From the NCBI GenBank assembly GCA_963693365.1, contig CAVNZM010000002.1, forward strand, positions 10,850,001 to 10,914,000: a DNA stretch of 64,000 bases, read 5' to 3'. The stretch comes from Amoebidium appalachense (lineage: Eukaryota; Ichthyosporea). Both the position numbers and the translations under genes were made by a program. Within the stretch, counting starts at the first letter, position 1; each line of letters begins with the position of its first letter. Positions 1 to 39,189 of the stretch are shown here, in pieces. The notes under the pieces are model-generated. The model had not been told where the DNA came from and ran no database searches. It saw only the letters and a list, made by a program, of their open reading frames with translations.

Positions 1-303
1 TCAACCTCCTGCAGCTGCTGCCCACTCACGGGTTTCTGCAAACCCCCACCCACCGTCAGCACATGTGCCCCCCCTCCCCCCCCTCCCCCCTCCGCCCCCT
101 GCATGGCACGTACGCCGTGTGCGAAGTCGAAGCGCAAGCGGTCTGCCAGCACGAGGGAGCCCTTCTGGTCCGAGTCCTTGCTGACGGCCTCACGCAGGGC
201 ATAGTTGAGCAGGTGTGTGGCCGTGTGGTTGCTCATGATGGGCGTGCGCCGCTCCTACCCACCCGATTAGCCACTTGTTATCTCCCCCCTCCATCCCCCC
301 CCC

Positions 304-334
<31 letters not shown>

Positions 335-335
335 C

Positions 336-376
<41 letters not shown>

Positions 377-966
377 ACACCTCGTCGATAGTGGCTGTGA
401 CCGTGTCGCCGACCCTCAGGCTGCCGCTGGACATAGTACCCACGTGCAGCACATAGCCGCCGTAGACCTGGCAGTCGGCCACCGTGAACTCCTGCTCCTG
501 TGCACCCAGCAGGAACCCGGTGTCGTACACCTGCCCACCTGCACGACCCCCTCAGCACCAGTACCCCCCCCCCCCTCCCCCCCCCCCCCCCCCCCCCCCC
601 CAGGGCACTGACCCTGCTCGGCATAGAGGCATGTGCGGTCCAGCAGCACACCAACCCTCTTGTTGCTGTCCTCTGCGATCTCGTCCACAAAGGCCTTGTC
701 TGCATACAGCGCCAGCACCTTGGCCGTGCACGGCTCAAACACTGTGCCCCCCCAGTCAGTGACCACACAGGCAGGGCCCAGGCCACTGGGGGGGCCATGT
801 ACCGTATCTGGAGCCGTCCTTCCTGTAGTTGTACTTTGGCTGGTCGTCCGTGGCCGGCACATTCTTGCCCTTGAGCTCGGCAATGGCGTGCACGTCAAGA
901 GCCACCGCATCACCCTTGCGCTGGTCTGCAGCACTGCAGTCAGCAGCATGAAGGGGCATGCACATA

Positions 967-1012
<46 letters not shown>

Positions 1013-1785
1013 TACACACACACACACAGATACACACACACACACACACACACACATACACACACGCACACACGCGCACACGCACGCACGCGCACTCACA
1101 CCCATACACACACACTCAACGAGGCCACAGCGTCCACTCCACAACCACTTCCTCCCCCCCCCCCAACCACTACCATCACCACCCCTACCTCCAACCCCAC
1201 CCTACCCCGGGGCATATGCATACACACATGCTGCTGGTGTGAATGCCCCCCAAACACACACATACCAGAACATACTGCACAACAATAAACCGCTTCATCC
1301 CCTCCCCTCCCTCCCCCTCCCCCCCCCCCCCCCCCCACCTCCGGCCTGGGAGATCAGCTTAGCCTCGTCCCTAGCGGCCTCATAGCCTTTGATGTCGACC
1401 TTGAGCCCTCGCTCCTCGGCCATCAGCACTACAAGGTCCAGCGGGAACCCGTACGTGTCGTACAGCCGCCTGCAAACACCATCATATTGGGCAATACACA
1501 GAGATTTCTTGCTCTATCTTTCTTTCCCTTTTTCCTTTCCTTGCCTTTTTCGTTTCCTTCTGCTAGATGTTCTTGTAATTCCTACTTCGACAGAGGGGTT
1601 TCTAGGTGCAAGCATGACCCTAGCAGGGCGGTGCCAGTTCGAGCAGGGCCAAGGGCCACCACATGCCAAGTGTGATGCAAAAGTAAAGAACCTGTGGGCC
1701 TGAATGTGTGTCTGTGCTGATAGAACTGCTTACACGTGCCTGCCTTGCTCGTGTGTGCTTGCAACCATGCACACCCGAGACGGAA

Positions 1786-1816
<31 letters not shown>

Positions 1817-1891
1817 TGGATGCACTCGTGCGCGCATGTGTGTGCGTGCGCGTCTGTGTACATATGCACTTGCGCGCACACATTTTTTTCG

Positions 1892-1944
<53 letters not shown>

Positions 1945-2008
1945 CATGTGCACGTGTGGGGGCGCGCATTTTTGTGTGTGTTAGGTGTGTATGTGTGTGT
2001 GTGTGTAA

Positions 2009-2047
<39 letters not shown>

Positions 2048-2093
2048 TATGTGCGTGTGTGTTTGCGTGTGCACATGTATGTGTCGGTGTTAT

Positions 2094-2134
<41 letters not shown>

Positions 2135-5100
2135 TATGTGCGTGTGTGTTTGCGTGTGCACATGTATGTGTCGGTGTTATGTGTATGTGTGTGTGTGTGT
2201 GTGTGAATAGATATGTGCATGTGTGCATGTGTGTGTATATACCTGTGCATGTGTGCATGTGTGTGTATATACCTGTGCATGTGTGCATGTGTGTGTATAT
2301 ACCTGTGCATGTGTGCATGTGTGTGTATATACCTGTGCATGTGTGCATGTGTGTGTATATACCTGTGCATGTGTGCATGTGTGTGTATATACCTGTGCAT
2401 GTGTGCATGTGTGTGTATATACCTGTGCATGTGTGCATGTGTGTGTATATACCTGTGCATGTGTGCATGTGTGTGTATATACCTGTGCATGTGTGCATGT
2501 GTGTGCATGCATGCAGGCCCTGTGTGTGCACCCACCAAGCCACGATGCCGGGAATCATGCCGTCTGTGGTTTTTGCAGCCGTCTGCTCGAAGATGCGGCG
2601 CCCACGGTCCAGAGTCTACAGGCAGGCCCCTGTCAGCAGTCAAGCACGTGCACCCCGGGGTCGTGCGCGGGAAGGCGTGAAAGGGCTATTTCTCGGTGTG
2701 GCTACCCTGCACAGTGGGTGGCGGCTATCAAGCATGCAGGCAATGCTACCATGTAAAATGGGCGATGAGGGGGTGTTTTGCAAGTGGGTGTTGCTACCTT
2801 GTGATAGGAGGGACATTTATCGTTGGGGTGTGGCTATCTTGTTTATAAGTGTGTGTGTGTGTGTGTGTGTGTGTGTAGGAGGGGGAAGAGGGGGGTTCAT
2901 GTTTGCAAGCCCACCTTGCGGGATGTAGTCTCCTCGTCCAGCAGTACCTCCTGCACAAATGCTGGGTCCTTCTTGAGCTCTAGGAACACATCCCCCTGCA
3001 GCTACCGTCAGCACCCACCACAATGCCCATGTGCCCAGCACTCCAAACAATGCACGTGCTTTATTTCCTGCCACGTGCACACACAACCAACCCAGCCTGT
3101 CGGTCAGGCAGCTCATGGTCTTTGATGATAGTCTCATATGCACGTGTTAGTGGGTGGCAGCTGTCTAATGTGTTTGCTGCCAGCCCACACCCGCCACTCT
3201 GCTCCATCCCAACCCATCAAAGATCCACACGCACCAAGGCCATCTTCCAGCCACACCATCTGAAAGATGGGCCCTGCATGGTGCCAACGTGCCCACAAAA
3301 CCCTCCCCCCCCCCCCACCCCACCCCACCCCACCCCACCCCACCCCACCACCACCACCACCACAGCATGAATTGCAGTGTCCCTACCAGCAGGCCCACGA
3401 CGACAGGCACGAGGGAGGCAAAGAAGCCCTGCTTGGCCCCCAGCTTCTCAGCCGAGTAGCGGATGGCCCTGCGCACAATGCGCCGCAGCACATAGCCCCG
3501 TCCCTGCACCCCCGTCAGCAACCCCCACCCAGCGCCAATCCCTCCCCCCCCCCCCGGGGTGGGCAACCACGCACCACGTTGCCGGGCAGGCCGCCATCCG
3601 AGATGGCCATGGTGAGGGTGCGGATGTGGTCGGCCACCACCCGGTAGGCCATGTCCACCCCGTCCACGTCGTCCTTGCCCACCTGCTCCCAAACTGCTCA
3701 GTGCCAAACTGCTGGCACCCCCCCCCCAAGTGCCCCAGCCCCCACCTTGCCGCCATAAGGCCTGGCCCCTGTGCCTGCCTGGATGGCGTCGGAAGATTGG
3801 GGTGAAGACGTCTGTGTCGTAGTTGGAGGACTTGTGCTGCAGCACGGACACCAGACGCTCAAAGCCCATCCCCGTATCCACACTCTTGGCCGGCAGCGGC
3901 CTGCAAAACCCTCAGTACCTCACCCCCCCGCCCCCCCCTTCCCCCCCCCCCCCCCCCCAGCACCCCCACGCACCTGAGGGAGCCGTCGCTCTCCCTGTTG
4001 AACTGCATGAACACCAGGTTCCAGATCTCAAGCACATCGGGGTCGTCCATGTTGACCAGTGACGCTGCACCCCCACCCTGCACTGTCAGCGCCACACTAG
4101 GTGCCACACCAACACCCCTGTATTCTGCATGGTAGCCGGTCTTCATGGCTTTTTCAAACAGCGAGCTTCTCCTCCATTGCACCAACCCACCCTGCCTTCG
4201 GCACGCCCCCACTGCCCAACCCGCATGCGCACCATGCACCATGTGCAGATCAGCAGGGCCCCACCTGCGTTGCGGCCACCAATGCGGTCGTAGTGGATCT
4301 CCGAGCAGGGCCCACATGGCCCGGTCTCCCCCATCTCCCAGAAGTTCTCCTTCATCCCGAACGGCATCACCTACACCCCACACCCCTCAGCCACGGGCCC
4401 TACAACTTTTTTACATCTTTCGCCTCCCCACTTCTCCCCTTCCCCACCCCCCTTCCCCCAACACCCACACATATTTACACACGCGTGTGCTTCCCTGCTA
4501 CCACCACCATCCCACCCCGGCCCCCGTCCCTCCAGACACACACAGCCCTAACCCCCCCCCCCCCCCCCCCCCCAAAAAAAAGCATCTTCCCCCCTCCCCC
4601 CCCCCCACACACACACACACACTACCACCTCCACCAGCCCCCCCCCCCCCCCCAACACACACACACACCAACACCACCACCCACCCACCCACCCACAACC
4701 ACCCACCCACATGCACACACACACACTCACCACCGCCACCATCCCTCCCCCCAAATCCAACCCCCCCACACACACCCGTCCATGCACACACATACACCTA
4801 CGACCATTCCCCCTCCCCCCTCCCCCCCCCCCCCACACCCACCCACACCGCCTACCCTGTGCGGCTCGAGGCCCTTGGCCAGCCACAGGTCCCTGGCCTC
4901 GGTGTCTGGCTCCAGGCCGGCAGCCTCGTTGCCGCCAAAGTAGGTCACATACAGCCGGTCAGGGTCGATGCCGTACACCACAGTCAGCAGCTCCCACGCC
5001 CACTCGATGGCCTCTTTCTGTACCCATACACTCAGCACACATGGCCGGCCCAGGGCGCTAGGCCCCAACAGTACAGACGATAGAAACTTGGTACCAGGAG

Positions 5101-5319
5101 GGCAGACTTGCAAGTGGCCAAGGAGGCACGTGCAAGTATGCCCAGCATGGGATGGACTAGCAGACCAAAAGCAGAGTTGAAAGGGGAGATTATCATCGTT
5201 GGAATTATTGAGTAGGCAAGGAGTAACAACGTTGTGGGAGAACGGCCGAAACAAAAGAAAAGGTAGGGAACAGAGACGGGGGGTGCCCCCGAGGGGGAGG
5301 AGGGAGGGGGGGAGATATA

Positions 5320-5401
<82 letters not shown>

Positions 5402-5668
5402 ACACACATAGGGAGAGGGAGAGACGGAGAGAAAAAAATACAGAGAGAGAGAGAAATAGAGAGAGAGAGAGAGAGTGTGTGTGTGTGTGTGTGTAAAGGA
5501 AAGCTGTGAAGTGCGTAGTGGGCGATAACAACAGCCAGGCCCCGTTTTAGAGTAATGTTAGGGACAGTTGGGTAATTAGAGGGTGTTTGCTTGTGTGTGA
5601 GTGTCCGTGAATGAATAGATGCCGCTGTGTGTATGAACCTGTGTGCCTGTGTACCTGTGTGTGTGTGC

Positions 5669-5754
<86 letters not shown>

Positions 5755-6387
5755 CTGCATGCGTTGCGTATGCCTGCAACATCTATCCTATTCCTGCTTT
5801 GGCATCTAAGCCTGCCTCCTCCTTCTCCAGCAATCTGCTTGCCTACTCGATCGCAGCACGTGCCCACAAGCTATCCATGTGCCCCTAGTGCCCCTTAGCC
5901 TCTACCTTGAAGTAGTTGCCAAAGGACCAGTTGCCCAACATCTCAAAGAACGTGTGGTGGTACGTGTCCTTGCCCACGTCGTCCAGATCGTTGTGCTTGC
6001 CGCCTGCACGGATACACTTCTGGCTGTTGCAGGCGCGGGTCAACTTGGCCATGTCGCTGTTGGGGTCCACTGTGCCCTGGAAGATGGGCTTGAACTGCAG
6101 AGGCCAGGCGTTAGCCAGCCACCCTCGGTCCGTTACAAGCAATAACAACGTCTCGTTGAGCACACGACCAAGCCACAAATTTACAGAAGCATCACCAAGA
6201 TCCCATTCTAAACGAGGCAGTATCAACATCATTCACCCACCTGGTTCATACCGGCGTTGGTGAACAGCAGCGTGGGGTCGTCGTGCGGCACCACGGCCGA
6301 CGAGGGCACCATGGTGTGGGCATGGCTCTCGAAGAACGCGTTGAACGCAGAGCGCACAGCTGCTGCGGGCCACTTCTGTTCGGCCAT
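1..6387 (-). CDS. AARS1: Alanyl-tRNA synthetase, 3' end outside window
   Basis: Charges tRNA-Ala with alanine; class II synthetase with an editing domain. Exons (sense order): 6241-6387, 5906-6094, 4856-5017, 4265-4370, 3974-4064, 3746-3900, 3575-3682, 3387-3503, 2915-2995, 2536-2615, 1339-1469, 803-925, 613-741, 381-538, 114-254 and 1-35 (partial). Phases agree at every junction except inside 3746-3900. About 650 residues are present, matching roughly the first two thirds of the 968-residue human enzyme. Visible landmarks are [105 protein letters not shown] and the editing-site motif [13 protein letters not shown] (HxxxH). The start MAEQKW is chosen because it aligns with the family N-terminus; an in-frame ATG at 6450 would add 21 residues. 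A one-base insertion near 3791-3792 breaks the frame (see findings). A cytosolic form is likely, as no mitochondrial presequence is evident. Confidence 0.95.
301..376. repeat. C tract followed by (AC)n
   Basis: A C homopolymer of about 25 nt runs into (AC)n inside an AlaRS intron. This C-run-then-(AC)n arrangement recurs in the window, for example at 4560, 8890, 21160 and 22150. Confidence 0.9.
971..1103. repeat. (AC)n microsatellite
   Basis: AC repeat with ACAGATACAC and ACGC interruptions in an AlaRS intron. Confidence 0.9.
1894..2211. repeat. Compound (GT)n with 87-bp duplication
   Basis: Long GT microsatellite. Segment 2041-2127, starting ATGTGCGTATGTGCGTGTGT and containing TCGGTGTTATGTG, is repeated at 2128-2211. 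Confidence 0.9.
2215..2505. repeat. 30-bp minisatellite, nearly 10 exact units
   Basis: Unit GTGCATGTGTGCATGTGTGT plus GTATATACCT, repeated with no visible change, so it is recent or actively homogenised. It lies in an AlaRS intron next to long (GT)n. Confidence 0.95.
5317..5492. repeat. (AT)n, (AC)n, (GA)n, (GT)n compound tract
   Basis: Four different dinucleotide repeats follow one another in an AlaRS intron. Confidence 0.9.
5652..5753. repeat. (GT)n microsatellite
   Basis: Nearly pure GT repeat of about 100 bp in an AlaRS intron. Confidence 0.95.
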
Positions 6388-6690
6388 GTTTCGTGTGTGT
6401 GTGGGTGTGGGGTCTGCTTGTGGCTCTTCAAAAAGTGCGCATGTGGACATGACTCAAAGGCCAAAAAATCCTGGCCACCTACCTAAATGCAAATGTTGCA
6501 TTTTAATGTTGCTATGATTTTAAAAGTTAGTAATGGCGAGTTAAGTGCTAAATGCTTGAGAAAATTACATTTTCCGCCGCTACGCTTGTGGATGTGAGCG
6601 GCCAATTGCACTGGGCGATTACATAATCATTTTCGAGCGGAGACAGTCAGCACTTTCGCTTTTCGTGTCACCCTCAAAGACCGTTTTACC
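6388..6690. promoter_or_regulatory. Divergent promoter region between AlaRS and GTPase genes
   Basis: This 303-base interval separates two start codons on opposite strands. It is AT-richer than the flanking introns and free of microsatellites. It holds a CCAAT at 6602-6606 next to a GGGCGATTACATAATC stretch. The same kind of CCAAT-bearing AT-rich interval recurs at other head-to-head gene boundaries here. Transcription starts are not visible; promoter function is inferred. Confidence 0.5.
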
Positions 6691-8388
6691 ATGGCCGACG
6701 ACGAGGATTTTGTGGACGCAATGGACTACCAAACAGACCCAGCACCGCCCCTGGTGCCCGAAATAACCATTAGTGACCCACTAAGAGAGTCCACACAGCA
6801 AAACGAAATCGCACAACCAAACGAAACCACACAACGAAACGAAAATGCACAACCAAAAGAAAATACACCACTCCCCGCACACAACCTGCCCGTACCACCA
6901 CCGGAACCCTCACCCACACCACCCACACCCACCACCCAGCACACACAGCAACCCCCAAGTAGTGGGACCGCCCCAGGGCACTTGAACACATACAACACGC
7001 TGCTGTGGGACTATACAGGCAAGGTCACGTCCACGCTGCAGGGGGCACTGGGCGGCCTGGGGGGTATGCTGTGGGGGACGGGGCAGGCCACAGAGAGGCA
7101 ACAGGACGCCGTTGAGATGGCGGCACTGGTCAACGAGTGGCGCACACTGGACCCAGGCGAGCTGCAGGACTCAAGGCACTCCAAGCTGGTCATAGCCGTT
7201 ATGGGCCGGGTGTCTTCGGGTGGGTGTCCTTGACAGTCAAACACAAAGTCTCCGCTCTGTTTTATTAACTCTTCGTGGCTTTCCGATTGTAGTGCATGCG
7301 TCATAATAGTACGAAGTGGTGGCCACTTTGGGGTCGGAGTTTTGTTTTTCTCTGAAGAATCCTGGTTCTATGTTTTGCATTATTAGCTGCGTCTCTACGT
7401 TTGATCTAGGAGGCCTTGATCCCTACATACACTGCACGCTGGATCTGGGTTTTGTGTTTTTTCCCAACCCTTATTCCTTCCCTTCATCCCTCTTCCTTCC
7501 CCTCTTCTCCCGGGGGCTACACTCACACACCATGCATACATACATCTATATCCCTTTTAGTTAACATTTTTCTAAGTGAGCCTATGCGATTTATCCGGCT
7601 TGGGCAGCAAGATCTGACTCCCACATCATCGCAGGCAAGTCCACACTGATGAAGGCACTGCTGCAAATACCCCCCGAGCGCACGGACGTGCTGGAGGTGT
7701 CGGCGCTGTCGGGCACCACGCGGGAGGCGCAGGCCATACTGTGGCGGGTGGGCCTGAACGACTTTCTGCTGCTGGACTTCCCGGGGTTCCAGGAGGTCTA
7801 CAACGAGCGCACAGAGGACCAGCAGCGGTTTGACGACATTATGCGCACGTTCCTGCGCTACGGGGGCATAGACGTGGGCATATGTGTGGTCAACGGGGTG
7901 CCGGACAAGTCCCAGAAGGACGACTATGACCGGCTGGCGCGCTATGCACGCAAGGTGTTTCTGGTGCGCACAAAGGCAGACGACCTGGAGAGATACAACG
8001 ACAGGCGCAGGCAGGAGGTTGTGGCCCAGTGGGTCGACCAGTTCTACGTGGACCGCCTGTACCAGACAAAGGTGGGCGTCCTGGGCTGGGTGGACTAGAT
8101 AGGTGGTGTGTGGTGAAGATGCAAAATGGGGTGTCACACTGTTTTGGTTGGTTGTCCTGGCCTTGTGTTGTGCGACCATGAATGTGGTGGTGTTTGCAAC
8201 CTCCCTCAAATGCAACTGCATGCATACATACACTTCAGGGCGTGCGCATACATATACACATAAACACATACAAAACTTTAAAGGAAAGGCACGTGTACAC
8301 GTTACACACGTACAGAACACACAAGGAAAAGATACATGCACACATGTATATATGCTCACACGTACAGAACACAGAAGGAAAGGGACAT

Positions 8389-8440
<52 letters not shown>

Positions 8441-9363
8441 CACAACAAGGAAATCACATGCACACATACAAACACGCTGATTACACAAGGAGTTACACCT
8501 GCACACATATAGGAGACACAAGGAATTGAACATGCACACGCAAATGTGCACACAAGGAAACGAAGATGCACATTTATTCGCACACACCTGAAGAACAATT
8601 GGAGAAACCAGCACCTGCACGTCTGCTACACTAGCAGCATGCTGCTGGGGTATTTGGGTTTTAGGGAGGTCACAGACAATGGGCAGGGGGTTGGGGAGGG
8701 TTTCATCTTGCAAAAGCTCCCCCCCCGGTGAATAGGTCGAAACTCGGGTACTGTGGATGACGTGGGCCCCCCCTGAGGATGGGCTCTGCTTATTATGCAT
8801 ACTCTTTATGTATGGTTTGCATTCTGCATCGTGTTATCCGTTTGTTCTTGTGTACTTCGTACTTTTTGACCCATTCAAACCCCCTCCCTCCCCCCCCCCC
8901 CCCCCCTCCCCCCCCACACACACACACACACACACCAAACCCCCACTCCCCGGGCCCCACCCACCCACCCACCCATCCAAACCCAGCCCCCGGGCCCCAT
9001 CCCCCCCATCCCCCGTTCATATTGTAGAAGATCCCTTCTCCCCCCCCTTCTTGATGTGGGGGGGCTAGCCTCTGTAAGGAATGGGATTGCTTCTGTCATG
9101 GTGTTGTGCTGTGCATGCATGCTGACTGTGTGGTGCAGATTCTGGGCTACGACCCTGCCGAGGAAGAGTACTTCCCAAATGCACTGGTGGAGGGGGTGGA
9201 CGAGCTGCGCAGGGACATCTGTGCGCACCTGGAGGGGGAGAGGAAGGCCTGGGGCCTGCAGCTGGTCAGGAACGGCCTGCTCAATGTGTTTGCAGACAAG
9301 ACAGGCTCCCTGCTGACGGCCAGTGCGGCCATCCTCATAGCCCTCATCAAGGCCTACAAGTAG
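6691..9363 (+). CDS. P-loop GTPase, IRG/dynamin/Era-like G domain
   Basis: Three exons: 6691-7219, 7635-8071 and 9139-9363; 1191 nt, 396 residues plus stop, phases consistent. Residues about 1-100 are low complexity, acidic then Asn/Gln/Pro-rich (QQNEIAQPNETTQ, PVPPPEPSPTPPTP). The G domain follows: G1 GRVSSGKSTLMKALL, split by intron 1 after the first base of the glycine codon; a Thr-containing switch I in SGTTRE; G3 LLDFPGF (DxxG); G4 VRTKADD (TKxD). The SSGKST P-loop and the VRTKAD element recall immunity-related (IRG) and dynamin-like or Era-like GTPases. I cannot place it in one family. The C-terminus, encoded by exon 3, ends in a hydrophobic stretch LLTASAAILIALIKAYK that may sit against a membrane. 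The start is in good context (ACCATGG). Intron 2 holds copy 1 of the dispersed repeat. GTP binding is well supported; cellular role unknown. Confidence 0.85.
8727..8880 (+). repeat. Dispersed intronic repeat, copy 1
   Basis: About 154 bp beginning GGTGAATAGGTCGAAACTCG and ending TTTTGACCCATTCAAAC, immediately followed by a C tract and (AC)n. It lies in intron 2 of the GTPase gene. It is nearly identical to 21995-22146, with a few substitutions and C-run length changes; flanking sequence is unrelated. Confidence 0.85.
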
Positions 9364-10425
9364 CCAAGGCACATTGCATGGTGTCTGCTTGCATGTGCCG
9401 CCACCTGATGATTCGGTGGCTGCCACATGTAATCAAACACGGTTGGAGGCATGGTCGGCACCATTGTGAGCCGGGAGTAATGGCCTGGCCTCAAGGAGCT
9501 GTTCTTGGGTGTATGCTGTTGTTTTTGTAGAGTTGTTATGCACTATGACTTGAATCTTAATTGTTATCCTTCACACATTTAGTATTTATATTGATCTGTT
9601 AAACTGTCTATTTATCTAATTAGGGGGAGAGGGGGGAAGGGGGTTGCTATGCTTGCCCATGATGATATGAATGACTTTATGGAGCACCTGATTGGTCACA
9701 ACGCTTGGTTTTTAACGTTGATTCACACCAACACGAACGAATGTGCCTACACTAATGGCTATAGATGTGTGTGCACACTAGTGTGTGCTGCTGGTGATGT
9801 TGGCTGGACGGCAGCAAATACACTGTGGCTGATGCTGCTAGGGCCTGTCCAGGGTCACCCTTGCAAAGTTCTTGAGCAGGTGCCTGCTGCCACTGGGCCT
9901 GGCCTGGGTCACTGGGGCTGTGGCCTGGGGAGCGGGTGTGCTGGCCTGCAAGTGCACATGTCAGCACAGGGGTGCACACAGGCACATGCATCTTGGGCCA
10001 AGGGATGGTGGGGCGCATGAAGGAGTAAGTGCTCACATGCATGCCGTTCCTTTCCCAATACATGTGGTGGGTGGGGGGGGGGTGGGAGGCAAGAGGAGCG
10101 CAGGCATCTGTCGAAACGTGCACTTGGCAGCTGGTAAGTGAATATATAGAATGCAAGACACGGTTGTCAGCACACCCCTATATGTGCAAGAGCTTTTTGG
10201 ATGTGTGAACAATCGTGGGCCTGCTTTGGGTGTGAGAGTGGGTTCTTATCAGGGAGGATTGTTGCGCATTGATAGTACCTTTATAATGGATATCTAGTCA
10301 TCGGTGTTTTTATGTATGTGGGAGGATTGTTGCCCAATTATGGTGCTGCCACCAACGTGTACAGGGCAAAGACTATGGCCCCTAAACTGCACACACTGAT
10401 ACTAGAAGTGCAGCCACCAAGTGAG
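9364..10425. other. Tail-to-tail intergenic region, no gene seen
   Basis: Lies between the stop of the GTPase gene and the proposed stop of the minus-strand gene ending at 10426. It contains moderately AT-rich unique sequence and short G runs near 10070. I see no conserved reading frame, RNA gene or long tandem repeat. It presumably holds both 3' untranslated regions. Confidence 0.5.
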
Positions 10426-18929
<8,504 letters not shown>

Positions 18930-19447
18930 TGCGCACAAAGAAACCGTTGAATTGGCAAACGTTGAGTTGCTGCAGCTGCAGCCAGGTTCAAAGCTCTGAG
19001 CGCAGCTTTATCGTATGACTTATGCGGGAGCTATTGCGGGCACATATACTGCCTTGAGCTATTGAATTATAAGTTACTTTCTGTGTTTATCCCTCCTAGT
19101 TTTCTGCTGCTGTTTCCTCTCTGTGCAATCAATCTTGTGTGCTGGTCAGATAGCTATGTAAGGGCGTTCGGCTCACGGGGAGCGGGGGTTTTGCGCCAAT
19201 ATTTGTGATATCACGATTCCAACCAATCAGCTGCAGGATTTGCGCAAACACGGAGGCGGGCAAAAAAATTGAACTCACGGACACACTGGCCGGCCGCGGG
19301 GGCCGGGCCGGACCATCAGGCCGTGGCAGTGAGGGGAGCAGTGAGGGGGGTGCACGTACTGTCACAAGGCACGGACTGTGCAAGCCAAAGAGCACGTAGA
19401 GGTTGTAACAGGGCATTGCAAGCCCCTCGCACCGGTCTTTCGCAGCC
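18930..19447. promoter_or_regulatory. Divergent promoter region upstream of SURF1
   Basis: A 518-base unique interval between the proposed start of the unrecognised minus-strand gene and the SURF1 start. It holds a CCAAT (CCAATCAGCTGC, CCAAT at 19223-19227), about 220 bases upstream of the SURF1 ATG, and no microsatellite. Promoter activity is inferred from position and composition. Confidence 0.45.
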
Positions 19448-24395
<4,948 letters not shown>

Positions 24396-24850
24396 TAGTG
24401 GACGGCTGCTATCTTCCTGGTGTTTGATAAGTGCACGTACAGGAGGTTTAGGGCGGATAGGATGTGTTCGTTCTTTTCTTTTTTTGGGGGGAGCATGATG
24501 ACGATGTGCATGCATGTGCAAGTACATATATGCCCTGCAGGCCAGGGCCCAATCTATTTCATCAGCAGCCGCCAGGGCTGCAGTCTACGCACATGGTGGC
24601 CGTGTGGGCCTACATGCCTCTATACACTATCTGATGCTTGCTCATACGAGTATGTGGACGGGTTGGTGCCATTGCTGGATGTGTGCGCTGCATTATCATC
24701 AAAGACGGTCATCTCAGAGTCTAGTGCCATGTCCCCCCTACCCACGTGCATGTGCTGCATGTATATGTGCACGTATATGTGCTGTATATGTGCTGTATAT
24801 GTGCTGTATATGTGCTGTATATGTGCTGTATATGTGCATACACACACGGG
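24396..24850. other. Convergent 3' region between SURF1 and OGDH
   Basis: 455 bases between two facing stop codons. It holds an 11-bp tandem repeat at about 24779-24838 and otherwise unique sequence. No gene is seen; it must contain both 3' untranslated regions. Confidence 0.6.
24779..24838. repeat. 11-bp tandem repeat
   Basis: About five copies of GTGCTGTATAT in the convergent 3' region of SURF1 and OGDH. Confidence 0.9.
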
Positions 24851-38273
<13,423 letters not shown>

Positions 38274-39189
38274 GCTGCCTGCGGCCCGTTATGTGATGCC
38301 TTTCCTAATACAGAAGTCACACAGACACACACTTGCAGTTAGGCCTTATGACAGCTAAAACGTAACGCCGGAAAACTAAAACGTAAACTGAACCTGCCAC
38401 GGTGTTATAGGCTGAAGACGAACCACAAGGAATGTGAACGCATGATGGTGATTGGTCGAACAACATCCTTGGAGCGCGGTAAATCAATGTCTCGGCATAA
38501 TGCGCGGTGTGCATGGGCACTCTCCCTGGAGGTCAGCCACAGGGTATGAATAAAATATGCGTAAATAGTGAAAGAGCTATGCTTTTTGTGCCTAAAGTCT
38601 TGGCGATAATATTTTAGGATTTGTTTTTTCCCTCTTTTTATGGTGTTAAAACTTTAGTTTGCGCGGTGCCCTATGCAGTGTCGTGTGGTTTTGCAGTGAC
38701 CGTGACGTCAGTTCCACCTTGACAAAAGATAGGAATTTACATGCCTCTGATAATGATGTAAGGGATAGGTAAGAAGCAACCAATCAAAATCGATGAGCAC
38801 TGGGGTTTGTTTACGTCGGTGTGTAGCCAATCGGCCGCGAGGCATACCCAAAATGGCAATGATAGCGCAAACACCAAAAATTTCACTTTCAAACTTCCAG
38901 GCAAAAACGCACAGACCTGTCCTGTACGCACGTTCCAACTTATGGAGTTAGTCATGTAATTGAAATTGGAAGGGCCGCTATGTCCTGCACTCATGTTGTC
39001 GCATAGTGAGTGTAAGAAGTAGGCTGCAATGTAACAGCACACTCCGGCCCCCTGCTGTTAGGTGTGCCTGTACCCAACGGGGTGATTGATTGCCAACCTC
39101 CTTCCTTGCCCCCCGTGCCACTGGGCTCAACCCTCGATCTTCCCCGCATACCCATAGCCGTGATATCTGCACACTGTCACCGCTTTATA
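38274..39189. promoter_or_regulatory. Divergent promoter region of OGDH and the 39190 gene
   Basis: A 916-base AT-rich interval between two opposite start codons, free of simple repeats. CCAAT boxes occur at 38451-38455 (minus strand, about 180 bases upstream of the OGDH start), 38780-38784 and 38827-38831 (plus strand, followed by CGGCCGCG). CCAAT is the known target of NF-Y. The spacing suits two promoters, but transcription starts cannot be read from sequence. Confidence 0.55.

Noticed and set aside
1620-2928. Long Cys/Val- and Thr/His-repeat open frames
   Set aside because: Translations of (GT)n and the 30-bp minisatellite inside AlaRS introns; no conserved domain and interrupted by AlaRS exon 2536-2615.
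6388-6450. Alternative AlaRS start at 6450
   Set aside because: The added residues are acidic and Pro/Thr-rich, not like a targeting peptide, and the family alignment begins at the 6387 start; not excluded.
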